Shown here in pieces: positions 10,800 through 21,448 of a stretch of DNA of 64,000 nucleotides (position 1 is the stretch's first letter; each line of letters begins with the position of its first letter). The translations under genes were made by a program, and so were the position numbers. This DNA comes from Phytophthora hibernalis (Eukaryota; Oomycota; Peronosporomycetes; Peronosporales; Peronosporaceae): contig JAAKBF010000218.1 of assembly GCA_012656075.1 (NCBI GenBank), positions 496,001 through 560,000 of the forward strand, read 5' to 3'. The notes below the pieces were generated by a model, which did not search any database, was not told where the DNA came from, and saw nothing but the letters and a program-made list of their open reading frames with translations.

Positions 10800-11722
10800 T
10801 CAAGAGCAGGTGCGGTGCGTCTTGCCTCTGGGTTTGCTGGTTGTTGCTACTTTGAAGGCACTGGGGCATTTCGTTGCTAGTGGACACGAGGAGCAGGATG
10901 GATGTTTTGCGGTGCACACGGTTTGGCCGAAGCCCACGACGGCGAGGGACAGTTTGCCCCAGTGTTCACGCGGGATCCAGTCTTCCAGCTCCTTTCGGGT
11001 GTCTTCTGCACTCTTGGTGCACGCCCAACCGAGACGCTGAGCTAGGCGGTGCACGTGCGTGTCCACTATAATGCCGTCCGCTTTACCCCATGCTAGCAAC
11101 GTGATCACGCGACCGATCTTCGGTCCGATGCCTGGCAGCTCCTGCAACTCGTCCAGCGAGCGGGGATATCTCCGTGGAACTGCGTGCGGAGAATGGCCGC
11201 CACTCGCTTGAGTTGCTGAGCTTTGCGGTGGTAGAAACCCACAGGCTGCAGCACCTCACTGAGCTTCTCCTCACTGGTAGCCTGCACCACCGCAATGGTG
11301 AGTCCTTCGTCGTCCTCTCCGAGCGCATGCAGACGCTGCATTGCTGTGTACGTGATCGGGTCCTGCGTCTGCGAGCTCAGCAGAGCAGCCACCAGCAACT
11401 GGAACCGCTCGACCTTGGCGCATACCACGCCTGAAGCTACGCATGCGTGGGTCCCGAATTTGTCGATGGGAGTGTCCTTGGCTTTCCGTGCGTCGTACAG
11501 CTCCAGCAACAGCTCTAACCTCCTGTCTTGGGAAGACTCTGACTCATGCTCCGTCTTGATGAGCTTCGTCGGACGGCTGGGAGACGCCTTCTCTTCGGGC
11601 CTTGCACGCTTGGCGCTGAAACTCGTTGACTGCGCTGTTGTCTCCGCCTTGACGTCTGCGTTGTCCTTGCCGGCCGAAGCGAAAGCGAAGCGTGTGAATG
11701 GATTGCCACCACTCGTCTCCAT
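10800..11722 (-). CDS. NTH1: Endonuclease III homologue (DNA glycosylase/AP lyase)
   Basis: The enzyme removes oxidised pyrimidines in base excision repair and cuts the abasic strand. From the ATG at 11722 there is a 90-residue basic, Ser/Lys-rich leader, probably nuclear targeting, then the HhH-GPD domain: FQLLVAALLSSQTQD, the helix-hairpin-helix LPGIGPKIG with its catalytic lysine, and VDTHVHR with the catalytic aspartate. A [4Fe-4S] loop follows, with C-x6-C-x2-C-x5-C in VCTAKHPSCSSCPLATKC. The frame changes once at about 11163, between GDIPA and SLDELQELPG; the total length of 923 nt is one base short of a multiple of three. The residues needed for activity are all present, so I take the break as a sequence error. 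It is transcribed convergently with the small membrane protein gene. Confidence 0.85.
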
Positions 11723-12004
11723 CAGTGACGTTAACGCGATTAGCTCTGTAACGAAATGGACAAGTGGGGATAACCAAGACAATGCAAGTGACGTCAAAAG
11801 GAATTCGTGCACGCACAACTTGATCCCAAGTTACAAGTAAGTGCCGCTAGACTGATCTCTCCGTCCTGTGTGCGTGCTCAACCACCCCTGTTGCTCTCCA
11901 ACGTGGGGAAGGTGGTGGATGGGTGTTCGCTCAAGTTCTATGCCAACGATCCTCGGTGGCAGCCATCGTCGCCTACACTATCTACGCCCTTGGTCGCCCG
12001 CACT

Positions 12005-13227
12005 TCAGCCTCGCTTCGAGACGCGGTCCACGTACGCGTGGTAGATCTGGTCGAAGAACTGCGCGTCGTCCAGCAGGCCGATCAGCGTCTGCTTCAGCTG
12101 TTCCTTGTTCACGGTGGAAGCCGCCGCCGGCTTCTGCTGTTGCTGAGATCGGTTCTGCGAGATCATGCCCATAATGGCCTCACCCGCCGCAATGCCGTCT
12201 GCCTTCGAGATAGGAACCATGCCGCTGTTGCTAGCTGCTGAGGAGGGTTCCTGCTTGACCGAGCCGTTGACACTGCCACCGCTGCTGCTGCCGTCGCCCT
12301 TCGGAGAACGCTGCAAGATCGCTGTGGGTTGGTTGTTGTTCGCACGGCGCTGGACTCGTCTCGCTTGTTGCGGGAGCGTCCTCGGTTACGCGACTGCGAC
12401 GGCGGTCGCTCTTGCTGCTGCTCCTGCTGCTGAGAAGGCTGTGATGTCTGTTGCTGCTTGGGTTTCTGCGCCGACATCTTCTCCTTCGCGGGCGTAGCAT
12501 CCGCAATGGCATTGTTCTGTGGGGCCTTCAGCGACTGGATAAGTCTACAACAACAACAAGCACATCAGCTTCCCATTTTCTTCCAGCCATTTCACACCTC
12601 CTACCGTTGCAACAGCTGCAGGATCTTAGCGCGATCCTCCTCAGGGAAGAACCAAATGCCGTAGATGGCGTAACCAGTCGCGTGCGCCTATCAACACTCA
12701 AATAGTCAGTACGAACGTTGCAACCTTCCCTCTTTAAACAATTTCCCACCGTCTCGGGGCTGCGCAGGATGAGGAAACTGTCCACGTTGTCCACTTCCAG
12801 ACGTTCGTCCAGGGGCAGCGTCATGTTGGTCGTGCTCAGGCGGTTGTTGACGAAGATCTGGAAGCGCGGAGCCGAAGATCTGCAGCAGCAAAAGACCCAT
12901 CCGACCGTTAGTCACGTGTTCGAAGTGTCCACCGAGTGTCCACCGACGTCCTCCTACGCACCTTTTCACCACAAACAGACAACCCTCGACGTCCTTCCGC
13001 TTCTGCAACATGCGCCATTCCAGCAACGTTAGTCTAGGCAACTCATCCTTCCTCCCCCTTTCCTGCAACATACGCACCCAGCTCTGCGCGTCCTGGTCGA
13101 ACTCGTACATGACCACGTGGCTGGCCGTGTCCACGATCTCCAGGACATCGGCATCCTGTCGCTTGAGCACCTGCAGGTTCATGGCGTTGGACTGCGCGCG
13201 GTCCACCACGTGCAGGTCGGTCGCCAT
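12005..13227 (-). CDS. DCP1: mRNA-decapping enzyme subunit 1 (EVH1 protein)
   Basis: DCP1 activates the DCP2 decapping enzyme in cytoplasmic P-bodies. Six exons join to 909 nt, exactly 303 codons: 13078-13227, 12962-13002, 12750-12879, 12605-12687, 12346-12544 and 12005-12310. The N-terminal EVH1/PH-like fold is clear: NLQVLKRQDADVLEIVDTAS, VVMYEFD, GCLFVVKR, then NNRLSTTNMTLPLDE and YGIWFFPEEDR. The middle is Gln/Ser/Arg-rich and disordered. The last 30 residues (NKEQLKQTLIGLLDDAQFF, then YHAYVDRV) match the DCP1 trimerisation helix. Introns are 75, 82, 62, 60 and a proposed 35 nt; two donors begin GTGCGT. The shortest intron, 12311-12345, could instead be a one-base frameshift. Confidence 0.85.
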
Positions 13228-13339
13228 CTCGAACAAGTTGTGACTGGCGTTGATGCGTCTTATGTGGAACCACACCACTTACACAACGCCACACCAAGTT
13301 CAACGTGAACTACCTGCAACTTAGCATTCCATCAAGTCT

Positions 13340-15672
13340 CATGGCGGCGCAACTTTGGCGCGGCGCCGTGGCGTGGGCGCTGCGGCTCGTGCGTGCGTCG
13401 CCTGCGCTGCCAGCGCCGTGTCCAGAACCAGCGGCGGTAGCTGGTGCGCGTGGACGCGCTTCCTGACGTCCGGTCCTGGCCGCGCGCGCCGCCAGTCGCA
13501 CGCGGCGCTTGAGTTGCTCGAGAAGTTCCGCCAGGGCGGAGACGCAGAGCGAGTGGAACCTGTTCCTGTGGCGGGCCACGTTCCCGTTGGTATCGCTGGT
13601 GCTGCTTACGTTGCTGTGTGTTGCGGGCCAGTTCGGCCACGCCGCCTACTCGCTGGCCGTGACGCCCGTGTGGTACTTGTGCAACTTAACACTCGTGACC
13701 ACGCCCTTCCTGCTCGTGTTCCGGTTCTCGGGCCTGCAGGACGCTGATGCACAAGCGCAGGGCAGGATCTGGCGCGGCCTGGCTGCTGTGAGCGTCGCCA
13801 TTGGCCTCGTGGAGTGGTACATGTCCATGCCGGCCAGCAGGTACTCGTGGATCGTGGGCAACACGCTATTCGGCATCGTGGCGCTGGCCGCCGTGCCGCT
13901 TTTCTTCAGTATGCAGCGCAGGACGGCGCGCTCCCAATACGAGGACCTGGTGATGGAGCAGGAGCAGGACGCCAGTATGCGCGCCATCCCGGAGGAGCAG
14001 GACAGGACGCAGGTGGACGCACTGTCCCTTGGGCCGAGACAGCGGTCGGACGGACAGCTGCCAAGACAGGGACAGATGGCCACGAGATTGCTGTACGGCT
14101 GCGGCTTCTGCGCGCTCGCGCTCTGGCTGCTCATGTTCTCGTCCTACAGCTCGGTGAGGGGCACAGAGTCCTCGACGCGGTCCTGGTTTTTGTGTTACTT
14201 GTTCTCGCCAGTCCTGTGCGTCGTGCTCTTTGCGCGCGGAGTGCGCGGGTGCGCTTCAGCTTCGAGCACGCGGTGGCGTACAGCACGCTGGTAGTGCATG
14301 TGCCGCTATTCCTCGGCCACTTGTGCGTGCGGCTGTTCGCCCTCGCGGAGGACCCCGCGGCGACGACAACGACGACCAGTGAGTCGTGGCTCAAGCTGGC
14401 CGTCTCGGTGCTGTATCTGCTGTTGATGCAGGGCTACTTCTTTGTGATCACGCACACGGTGAACAGCATGTCGGAGCCGTTCGCGCACCCGTCGCTGCTG
14501 TATGTAGGGCAGCTCTACTACTACGTGTTTTGGTACATTCTGGTGGGGTCGGATACGCCCATCGATGCACTGTACTGGGGAATGCTGCTGCTCAACAACA
14601 TTCACATTGCGTTCCTGAACACTGGAGTGTACACGGACTTCAAGCGCTCGTCTTCAGCCTGGCTGGCCATGCCATTGCAGGCCAACATTACCTCGTCGGT
14701 CGCATTTTGTTTGCGCTCAACAACCTCCGTTATGGATGTATCGAGGTGTCTTCCGCATCGTAGATCACTCGGAAGTCAAGGGCTTCTGGGTCTCAATTGC
14801 GGGGTTGCAGGAGCAGCAGCGATGGAGACGGACGCTGATCTGCTTGAAGACGGAGACCATGACTGCGAGTTCGACAATGGATACGGCTCGGACGGTTTTA
14901 TTGTGACGCGAAATATTGACGGCAAATACACTTCGATCGGCGAGGTGCCTTCCTGGCAAGAAACAGGTAGCCGAATTCGTGAGCGAGATCGTAGTATGAG
15001 TGGCTTGCGGAGAGATGCTCAGGCATCAGCTCTGGACATTTCTTCGCCGTCCCGAAAGACTGGTACGCGGAAAGCGTCGTCCCTCCGTGACAAGTGCTCG
15101 CGTGTCCAGCTGAGCTGTCGAAAATGTGGGGCACAGACAAAACATCTCCTCGGCCAAGCGGTGGAAATGTGGCTCCTGATACATCCTCTTCTTCGTCGAG
15201 GACGGCTACCAGCGATGCTTTGCGACCGCTCTACTTTCTCATGAAGCTGGCGGAGCAAGACAACATGGCGGACACAACAGCTCTCATCTTGGTGCCTTCA
15301 CTCCTGACGCTGCTTGCGGTGTTTGAAAAGCCAGGAAATGCTCTCGCTGTGCTCCAGGACCAGACGAACCTGTGGTTACGCTGCATCTGCATGTTTGTCG
15401 GGCGACTGGGTGGAGCCTTCCTGGCGCGAGAGATTTTCACGTGCAAGTTGCGATCACGATTACGCTCATCACCTGACGACCTGGGCGAGACCACGCAACC
15501 TGATGCGATTAGCGGTTCGATCGATGGCATGCCAGCGCGACTCTGGATACAGCGGCTAATGCTGCAGGATTTCCATGCACAATTTTGGTATCTGACAGCA
15601 GTGACCATGGTCGTCACCTTCGGTTGCTTCGCCCGCGTGGATCTGCCACTACGCTTTGCGTTGCTATCTTGA
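13340..15672 (+). CDS. Multi-pass membrane protein (hypothetical, frameshifted)
   Basis: Coding pattern runs on the plus strand across three frames: about 13509-14255, then about 14255-15150, then about 15150 to the stop at 15670-15672. Around 12 hydrophobic segments can be counted, for example FPLVSLVLLTLLCVAG, WLKLAVSVLYLLLMQGYFF, LYYYVFWYILVG and FWYLTAVTMVVTFGCF. A long acidic, Ser-rich hydrophilic loop lies at about 14820-15230. The start is unclear: ATG at 13340 opens a short GC-rich frame and ATG at 13509 opens the frame with the first helices. The segment 14690-14830 also reads well in other frames. I do not recognise a family; an integral membrane transporter or receptor-like protein is possible. 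The breaks look like single-base indels. Confidence 0.5.
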
Positions 15673-15705
15673 AAACGCCGCAAAGTTTGAACGAAACGTA
15701 TCTAC

Positions 15706-18700
15706 TTATGATGAGAGCAAGCAGCCATAGATTTTGTGCTGGCTAATATGCAAGTAATACAGCCTACTGAGGTTGAGGTGGGGAGTCCCTGGATCTGGTG
15801 CTGCCAAGGCGATGTTGGCGCGCTCTATAGCTTCAGCAAGCAGCTTCTCCTTGCGGACCCAGCGACGGCGACGCACACTACGTCCAACAAGCCTGTTGAG
15901 CTTCTTCTTGATACGACGGCGCTCCTGCATGTCTGGGTCAAGACCACTCGCATGGGTCTGCAGATCTGGTGGACCGCTTTCTGGTGCCTCCTGCTGCAAC
16001 TTCTGCTGTGCTCGCAGGAAGTCTTTGAACCTGGTGGCGTACTGCCACTGATCGGAGCCACCGAAGCCTGGGTCCACAACCCAGTGATCGAGATCGAAAA
16101 CGCCGGCACCATCGGTCATGAAAGCGTTCGTGAACTTTGGCGGATCCGTGATGAGAAGATGACCAGGACGTAGTGATCCCCACCCAGTGAAGACTTGGAA
16201 TCGCTGAATCTCGTACACGGCCTGCTCCTCAATCGGCTGCGCAATAATCTTTTCTTCGAACGTCTTGGGCTCATCGTGAGCTTCACGGCGAGTCGGGCTG
16301 TCGGGATTGTTACGGCTAGTGGGGCTTCCGTTCGGCGATAGCACCCTGCCGATGGCGCTTGCAACCTGGCTAACGGGCAGCACCATCTCGCGTAAAGGAT
16401 TCAGGAACCGGTCCTCCAAGACCTGGGTCGAGAATGCAAACCCAGTGTACACCTTGTTATCTGCTTGAGATTGCCGCTGATTTCGCGGTGCCTGCTGCTC
16501 CGGCAAGTCGAAACGCGGTTTTCCCTCGGTTAGATCAGCCTTGAAGCGCTCGTACTTCAACTCTGGCGGCGTCCAGCGAGCTTTGTCCGGATTGTGACCT
16601 CCACGTCTGTGGAATTCCTGGAGGATGTGATAGTACTCGGGATGCATCTCCCGCTTGTAGGCCTTGTACAAGAAGTCCCGTCCGAGGCACAACAAGAGGG
16701 ACAGGAAGATTGCCAAGTAAAACTCTGGAAGCGAGAAAATGTGCGGGAACGCCGTGTCGGCCACTGAGGAGGGAACGACGCTGCAATGACGAAGCCCGAG
16801 ACATACCAGAAGATGATCGACGCAATGAACGCAAATGCCGTAATAGCGTTCCACGTGACCATGTTCAGTGCGAGTTTGACCCAACCAACACTGATCAGAC
16901 AACAATACGAAATGGCACCGCAGAGATCGCGCGAAAAACCATTCCCCAGGGAATCCACGGGTCCACCGATGATGAGGGCTGGCACTAAACCGCACACGAC
17001 GCATTCGTACAGTGCCTCAGCCACCCACTGCGCAAAAATACGAAAGCTGAACAGCTCGCCCTGCGCACCGACATGGTAAAGCCCCGGGAACTGCTCTGCA
17101 ATGCGCGCGGGAACTTCCTGCTCGGTAATTGCCACAATACCGATTGGCATCGATGACCAGAAGACGTTGTAGCCGTTGATCCACATGTTGTTGAAGTAAA
17201 GCGTGCCGGACGACCCACACTGGGGCAGGACAGCGAGCACGAATTCGGTACCGAACAGCAAAATGTTCTTGTAAACTACATACAGCGCAAGCTTCGCCAT
17301 CCGTCGATAGTTCCAGTGGCCATGGACAAGTAACAGGCGCTTCAGGAAACGGAACTGAGCGATCGCGAAGTCACTTGCGTTCACTGCCTGCATGCCCTCG
17401 TGTCCCGAAATTCCAACGCCAATGTGCGCTTCTTGATCATGGCAACGTCGTTTGCACCATCTCCAATGGCGAGTGAGCGGCAACCGTGTAAGTTTGACTT
17501 GAAGAGGCGAACAACGTGCTGCTTGGGGGAAACGCGACAGCAAATGACAGAGACGCACTGCTGGGATACTTCAAGAAACAGCTCCGAGAGCACGTTGTTG
17601 CTGAACACCATCGTTAAACTTCGACCGTCAATCACAATAGCTTGTGGCTGCGATTCTTCTTTCGCCCGTCGCTCCGTACGCTTTCGAGCTTCAATACAGC
17701 GTGTCAGTAGCATGTCGTAGAGATCCGAGGCCGAAGGCACCGTCTCCGCGTTAATCATGATGCGTTCCATGTCGTTGTCGAGGAGCTGGCATGCAAATCA
17801 ATGTTCACGGCCGTCTCCTCCTTGTCACCAGTGAGCACCCAAATTTTGATACCAGCCCGAGCTAAGTCCCCCAGTGTGGTCGTGACCTGGTCCTGCAGGC
17901 GATCCTCGATAGCAGTAGCGCCTACAAGCTCCAATCCTTGCTCCAACTGCTCCTCAAGTTCTTCGATACGATTAGGTTCACCGCGCCGTTGCATTGCCAT
18001 TTGCTCCAAATCACCTAATGCTACATCGTACTCGCAGGACCATTCAGCGTAAGATTCCGGGGATAGTTCCTTCTGCGCGATTACAAGTGTCCGTAGACCC
18101 TCGGTTGCATAGCGTTCGAGATGCATCAGTGTAGTGTCTACAATCGATGGATCTGGCGACTCAACTAACCGGGGAAAGATAACAGAGTCGGCACCTTTCG
18201 TGAGCAGCATGACACGCTTGTCAGGGGTTCGCACAACCACGGACATTCGCTTGCGCGTGCTAGTGAAGTCGACCATTTCTAGTAGCTCATAAATTACCTC
18301 TTCACGTTTTCCAGGAACTGTGATGGCCACTTCACCATTTCGACGAGCGCGGAAAGAATAGCCAAAGTAATTGGCACCGGACACAAGTGCAAGCTCGTCC
18401 GGGGAGGAAGCTGAGAAGCCTGTACCCGTGTCATTTCTGACAACGTCTCGCGCACAACCGAGTGGCACACTGCAAGGTGTACGAAAAAGTCATGGATGCG
18501 TGCTGCTTGCTCGGGTGCAGACGTACATCGCTGTCCCGTTCCAAACTCCGCCGGGTCCAGGAAGTTCACGTTGTTCGTCTTTTCAATTAGTGGAGAATTG
18601 TCCGCTAGCACATCACTGGCCGATAAATCCTTACCAAGCCGCCGCGTAGCCTCTCGGCCAATTTCTGTGGTGCCTCGTCCGTAAGACACGCCATGAATGC

Positions 18701-20183
18701 TCATCTTGCGGAAGTCCATCTCATTAGCAGTGAGCGTGCCAGTTTTGTCGCTGAAAATGTGCGTCACCTGACCAAGGTCATCGTTCAGATCCGAATTACG
18801 GACCAGTGCTGGTGTGTCCGTAACCTCGTCGTACATTCCAAGATCGCGATTCAAGAAAAACGTTTGGTAGGTCTTGACGATGGCTATGGTTACATACAGC
18901 GTAATGGGAACGAACGAGGCAACCAGGATCCAGTAGTATCCCAGATATATCAATACACCCACAATATCATTGCGGAAAGGAGCAACACCGCTTAGGTTCT
19001 CAAGGTGCAAGTACGTCGCGCCTTCGCGCTGTTCCGCAACCCAGAAGGTACACAGCACAGCACCAATAATACACAAAGAACCGAGAATTGCCATGAGCAG
19101 GGCGTTTCCCCGGTTAACGATAGCAATGATCTTGCTTATCTTGGTGGGAGGAGTGTGCGACCCAGCCTGCATGATCTTGGTATCGCCACCCGTGTTCAGG
19201 ACAAGCCCGTAAACGAACGCCGTGTTTCGAATTACGCAACCGCGTAGCGCCACATTCTTCAGGTCGATCGGAATCGCATGCCCAGTATGCGGTTCAAAGC
19301 GCCCAGAGAAGTTATTGACATCGTGGTTGGGCTTTTCACAAATCACACGACCAGGAAGCTGGGCGAGGGCACGAGGGTCGCTGAGCTGCGAAAACGTACA
19401 ACTCAGTGCCTGCCGGACCTTGAGATTCGTCTCACCGTCAAGCGACTTCGTCTCTACAAAGCAAATACCGGTGGGGGCATTCGAGTCCGGTTCGGAAACC
19501 GCTAGCAAGAGGACATCGGCTGGAATCGCTTCGTAGTTCTCAATCTTGATAATGTTCCCCACTGCGACGTCTCGCCACGTATCGTCACGAAAGCAACTGG
19601 GTTGGTCCAAATCGAAGATGTGCGCGACCCGAGCATTCATTTTGGCATCCGCCATATGCCGACCACGGTCTTCGATGGCGGCAAAGATTGCATCAATCGA
19701 CAACACGAGCATCAAAACAATCCATTGGTATGGAATCGTTTGCGTTGACGATATCTCGGGGATAATCTGGCCCGCACCGACCAGCAAGAAGTAGAAGTTT
19801 GCCACCTGCGAGAGCCGTCCATAGAAAAACCGAGGAATGAAGTTGAGCTTGGTGTACTTGGCTGTTATGACCTTATTGTTGCAGAACTTTTGTTTTGCGT
19901 TCTCCTCGGCGTTGCTCACGTAGATGCAGCGTGCGCTGGTATCTACTAGACCCAATGCTCCGACGTTATCACCTCCGGCGCCATCGCTAACAGCAGACAA
20001 AATGGACAACGTGGATGACCCAAGGCCTGCAGCGGCCTCAGCCAGCATCTTTGGTGCCCACCCGCTCGACGCCGCTACCGGGGACTGATTCACCTCCAGT
20101 GTCCGGTACGAGGACTCGGCCTCGACCGAGACATCACTAACTCGTGCAGCGCTGGGACCGATAACCGATTCCAGGACATTCAT
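15706..20183 (-). CDS. P4-type phospholipid flippase with C-terminal dysferlin-like region
   Basis: The enzyme moves phospholipids to the cytosolic leaflet using ATP. From the ATG at 20183: KYTKLNFIPRFFYGRL (P4 N-terminal signature), actuator motif LDGETNLK (about residue 249), PITL in helix 4 (about 427), phosphorylation site DKTGTLT (aspartate about 479), then SSPDELALV, KGADSVIF, VLTGDKEETA and GDGANDVAMI, followed by the C-terminal helices with PEFYLAIFLSLLLC. After the last helix and about 120 polar residues come RFQVFTGWGS, LLITDPPKFTNAF, HWVVDPGF, WQYATRF and finally RSVRRRRWVRKE, the pattern of a DysFN/DysFC pair. Frames change near 18445, 17800, 17430 and 16785, each by one base. All catalytic motifs are kept, so the gene is probably intact in the organism. 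Confidence 0.85.
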
Positions 20184-20541
20184 CTCGCAGTAAGAGGGTC
20201 ACCTCAACGGGCAAGTTCGGTACACTCCTGCCAATCCCAGAAGCTGTTGTCACTCCTGGCCGGCTTTGATCGGACGGTTGGCTCTTGGAGAATGAGCGAG
20301 GGTCACACAGCGCACACTGCTCAAAATACACGCATCCACTAGTCACGAGGAATAACGACCGACGCGGCTGTTTCCGACTGCGACGGCGACGGCAAGCCTA
20401 AATATACGAACGAGGGTAAACATGTTGATCAACGCAGCCGTAAGCTTCAACGGTGTAAAATTCAAGGGATTTTCTCATCAGGTTGCGTATTTCGCTTGGG
20501 AAACGGGTGACTTGGTACACAGAAAATGGCGACCGGTAGTC
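20184..20541. other. Intergenic region upstream of the flippase gene
   Basis: This 358-bp stretch holds the 5' flank of the flippase gene and the 3' flank of the HIT gene, both on the minus strand. No coding frame is supported. I see no clear oomycete initiator element. Confidence 0.4.
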
Positions 20542-21036
20542 TTAGAGCTTGGTCTGGATCTTGGCCTGCATGGCTGCAGCGTCCTCTTTGGTGATCATTC
20601 CCTGGCCAACCGGCAGCTGGATGAGGCCGTCGCCGGTGAAGCGAGGGACCACGTGGATGTGGGCGTGAAAAACCGTTTGGTCGGCCGCAAGACCGTTGTT
20701 CTGCATGATGCCGATGCCGTCGGCGCCCGTGGCCTCCTGGACAGCCTTGGCCAGACGTGGGAGCTCCGTGAACACGTTGCCCGCCACTTCCGGCGTCATG
20801 TCTGGGCCGCAACATGCAGTTTAGTATTTTTATCCTAGTATTTTAGATGATTTTATTTTACCCATGACGGTGGCGAAACCAGGGGCCTTGGGCAGCAGCA
20901 GCGCGTGGCCAGGCACTGCCGGGAAGGCGTCGAGGATGGCCAGCACATGCTCCGTCTCGAACAGCTTGTAGGACGGGATTTCGCCCTTGATGATCTTGAG
21001 GAAGACGTTCTCCGGGTCGTACGCGATGGTGGCCAT
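20542..21036 (-). CDS. HIT (histidine triad) family hydrolase
   Basis: Two exons, 20862-21036 and 20542-20801, are joined by a 60-nt intron (GTAAAA to CCCAG) and give 144 residues. The N-terminus reads NVFLKIIKGEIPSYKLFE, the usual start of HINT/HIT nucleotide hydrolases, and HALLLPK follows. The triad is VFHAHIHVVPR, matching H-x-H-x-H-x-x, where the central histidine attacks the nucleotide phosphate. The size fits a single-domain HIT protein of the bacterial HinT/Hit1 type that cleaves AMP-linked substrates. It is intact, with no frameshift. Confidence 0.85.
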
Positions 21037-21132
21037 GTCGGATGTCAGGATAATTGCAGAATGCTCGTTTCCAAACATACTTGTTTTGATTACCGTAGTT
21101 GATTGTGGTCAAGCTCCACATCCTACTGATAA

Positions 21133-21357
21133 GGTATAATATCGCATCAATTCCAACCCGACAGCATTGTGTAAGCTGTTGTATGCTGTCGTAAAGCCAA
21201 TTAGATGTCGACTTAGTAAAGTTAGCAAATAGAAATCCGATACACGATAATTTTCATCCAATCACAGAGCTTGGATCTATATTCAGGTGTTTCCAACCCT
21301 TCCAACTATATCTCTTTGGAATCGAGAAAAAATATTTGACATCCCATACAAAAATCA
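21133..21357 (+). repeat. Left 225-bp direct repeat of recombinase element
   Basis: Bases 21133-21357 (from GGTATAATATCGCATC to CATACAAAAATCA) recur at 24035-24259 with only two substitutions I can see. The flanking bases differ on both sides, so these are the repeat limits. The repeat is non-coding and AT-rich and ends 92 bp before the ATG of the recombinase, so it may also carry its promoter. It contains a dyad at 21160-21190. Confidence 0.9.
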
Positions 21358-21448
21358 ACATAAATCTATATCTGTAAAATATCGATCGGTTTCCAACTGC
21401 CCTGTTTCCACTACCCTGTGCGCTGGACTGCTGCATTTGGCAGTCGAC

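Noticed and set aside
13310..14134. Long minus-strand frames over the multi-pass membrane protein
   Set aside because: They are Arg/Ala/Ser-rich shadows of GC-rich coding DNA without hydrophobic or domain pattern.
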